Source: Robiginitomaculum sp. | GTDB taxonomy: Bacteria; Pseudomonadota; Alphaproteobacteria; Caulobacterales; Maricaulaceae | Length of the DNA: 64,000 bases | Assembly (NCBI GenBank): GCA_021776635.1 | Contig: JAJFFN010000020.1 | Span: forward strand, 1-64,000 | Direction: 5' to 3' | In this document: positions 63,335 through 64,000 of the stretch, piece by piece | Layout of the letters: every line of letters starts with the position of its first letter | Numbering within the stretch: the first letter of the stretch is position 1 | Position numbers and translations under genes: made by a program | Notes under the pieces: model-generated | Databases searched by the model: none | The model's input: the letters and a program-made list of their open reading frames with translations, nothing else | What the model was told of the DNA's origin: nothing

Positions 63335-64000
63335 CTATTTTTGAGCGGATAAAATGGAAGTGGAATTGTCTTCCAATTTCGCTTCATCCGTAAAATTTGC
63401 TAATTCGATTTTCATACCGTCCGCTACGCCGCGAATTGGCGATGTAATCACCTGTTCACCAGACGAAAGACCGGAGCTAATCACGGCCATTTCGCGTGTT
63501 GAAGACGCTACTTTTACGGTACGTAATGACAATGTTTTATCTTTATTGGCTATATAGACCGTGTTCGTTCCCCTTAGCGCCGTGCGCGGTACAACAATGC
63601 TGTTGACCACTTCGCGCCCGTCAATTTTCACGTGTACAAACAATCCAGAAGCTAATGGCACGCCTTCGTCTGCGCCTTTACCGTATGGGGCAACCACCTC
63701 GGCATACGCAAACAAAACACGTGTTGCGGTGTCGTAGCTGGAACTAATGCGGGAGATTTGGCCACGCCAAGTGTGTGCTTCGCCCGCGACGACAGCTGAT
63801 AGCTGGGCATCTGGGCCAGGGTTCGATTTTGTGGCTATGAAACCAATACCGAGGCCAAGCCTTGCCATGTCCGTATCAGTTAATGGGAGTTTTACTTCGG
63901 CAATATCGATAGCATAAACCCGTCCAATATCTTGCCCGGCATTTATAGTATCACCTAGGCTAACTTGTTTTGCCAAGACCCTGCCATCAAACGGCGCATA
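63335..64000 (-). CDS. RND efflux periplasmic adaptor (HlyD/MFP), partial
   Basis: The reading frame runs off the right edge of the window; the first visible residues are YAPFDGRVLAKQVSLGDT, the hairpin/lipoyl motif of membrane fusion proteins. The rest is the beta-barrel and membrane-proximal part, with VVPRTALRGTNTVYIA and ISSGLSSGEQVITSPI. Its stop lies ten bases before the pump gene start. It links the pump to an outer membrane channel. Confidence 0.92.
   Translation of the reverse strand, partial: YAPFDGRVLAKQVSLGDTINAGQDIGRVYAIDIAEVKLPLTDTDMARLGLGIGFIATKSNPGPDAQLSAVVAGEAHTWRGQISRISSSYDTATRVLFAYAEVVAPYGKGADEGVPLASGLFVHVKIDGREVVNSIVVPRTALRGTNTVYIANKDKTLSLRTVKVASSTREMAVISSGLSSGEQVITSPIRGVADGMKIELANFTDEAKLEDNSTSILSAQK

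Overview
The window reads as a chromosomal segment of an alphaproteobacterium of moderate GC (mid-40s percent by eye). Supporting signs are the fabA-fabB pair, a DUF1674 succinate dehydrogenase assembly factor, the ubiB-coaBC-dut-cysK-moeB run, the FnrN-type Cys spacing in an FNR regulator, a fused MnmC, and TonB receptors with an 'IIVTARKREE' plug start. The mix of TonB receptors, lipoproteins and low GC would fit a marine Maricaulales/Hyphomonadales-type bacterium. That placement is inference from gene content, not a phylogenetic result.

Region 0-1.1 kb: a PIN toxin with an unusual two-domain AbrB antitoxin. Region 1.2-18.7 kb: a probable uptake and catabolism locus. On the minus strand are a nitrilase-like protein without its catalytic Cys, an aldehyde dehydrogenase, an MFS transporter, an unrecognised membrane protein, a TolB-like propeller lipoprotein, a TonB-dependent receptor and a ChaN-like lipoprotein. 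On the plus strand are a Rieske oxygenase, a DUF1330 protein, a second aldehyde dehydrogenase, a YCII protein and a second MFS transporter. pyrD and a small lipoprotein sit between the two halves. Two paralogous small membrane proteins close the block. The substrate cannot be read from sequence, but the set has outer membrane import, inner membrane import, oxygenation and aldehyde oxidation.

Region 19-31 kb: two related secreted low-complexity proteins, sdhAF4, terC, msrA, an N-formylglutamate amidohydrolase, a GCS2-type carboxylate-amine ligase, tRNA-Ser(GGA) with a broken 5' half-copy just upstream, gshB, a C39-like lipoprotein, an Lrp regulator divergent from methionine gamma-lyase, and a porin with a long Gln-rich N-terminal extension. 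Region 31-37 kb: fabA-fabB, then a (CT)18 microsatellite in front of an acidic protein, an AT-rich pair (membrane protein, trypsin-like lipoprotein), and a HerA-like ATPase.

Region 37-49 kb: a DHH phosphoesterase, an S9 dipeptidyl-peptidase lipoprotein, parDE with a clear operator, then housekeeping genes ubiB-coaBC-(hypothetical)-dut-cysK-moeB, a structured RNA candidate with 6S-like architecture, and the membrane pyrophosphatase hppA. Region 49-64 kb: a DUF3179 protein, ogt, an EamA transporter, an FNR-type regulator divergent from a GntR regulator plus HMG-CoA lyase, two DUF805 proteins, a GH5 lipoprotein, mnmC, an SDR dehydrogenase, and an RND efflux pump whose adaptor gene runs off the right edge.

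The items most worth following are the (CT)18 tract and its acidic gene, the catabolic locus with the Cys-less nitrilase homologue, the tRNA-Ser half-copy, the 6S-like RNA candidate and the secreted low-complexity pair. Start codons were moved inward from the longest open frame wherever a Shine-Dalgarno sequence or signal peptide decided it.
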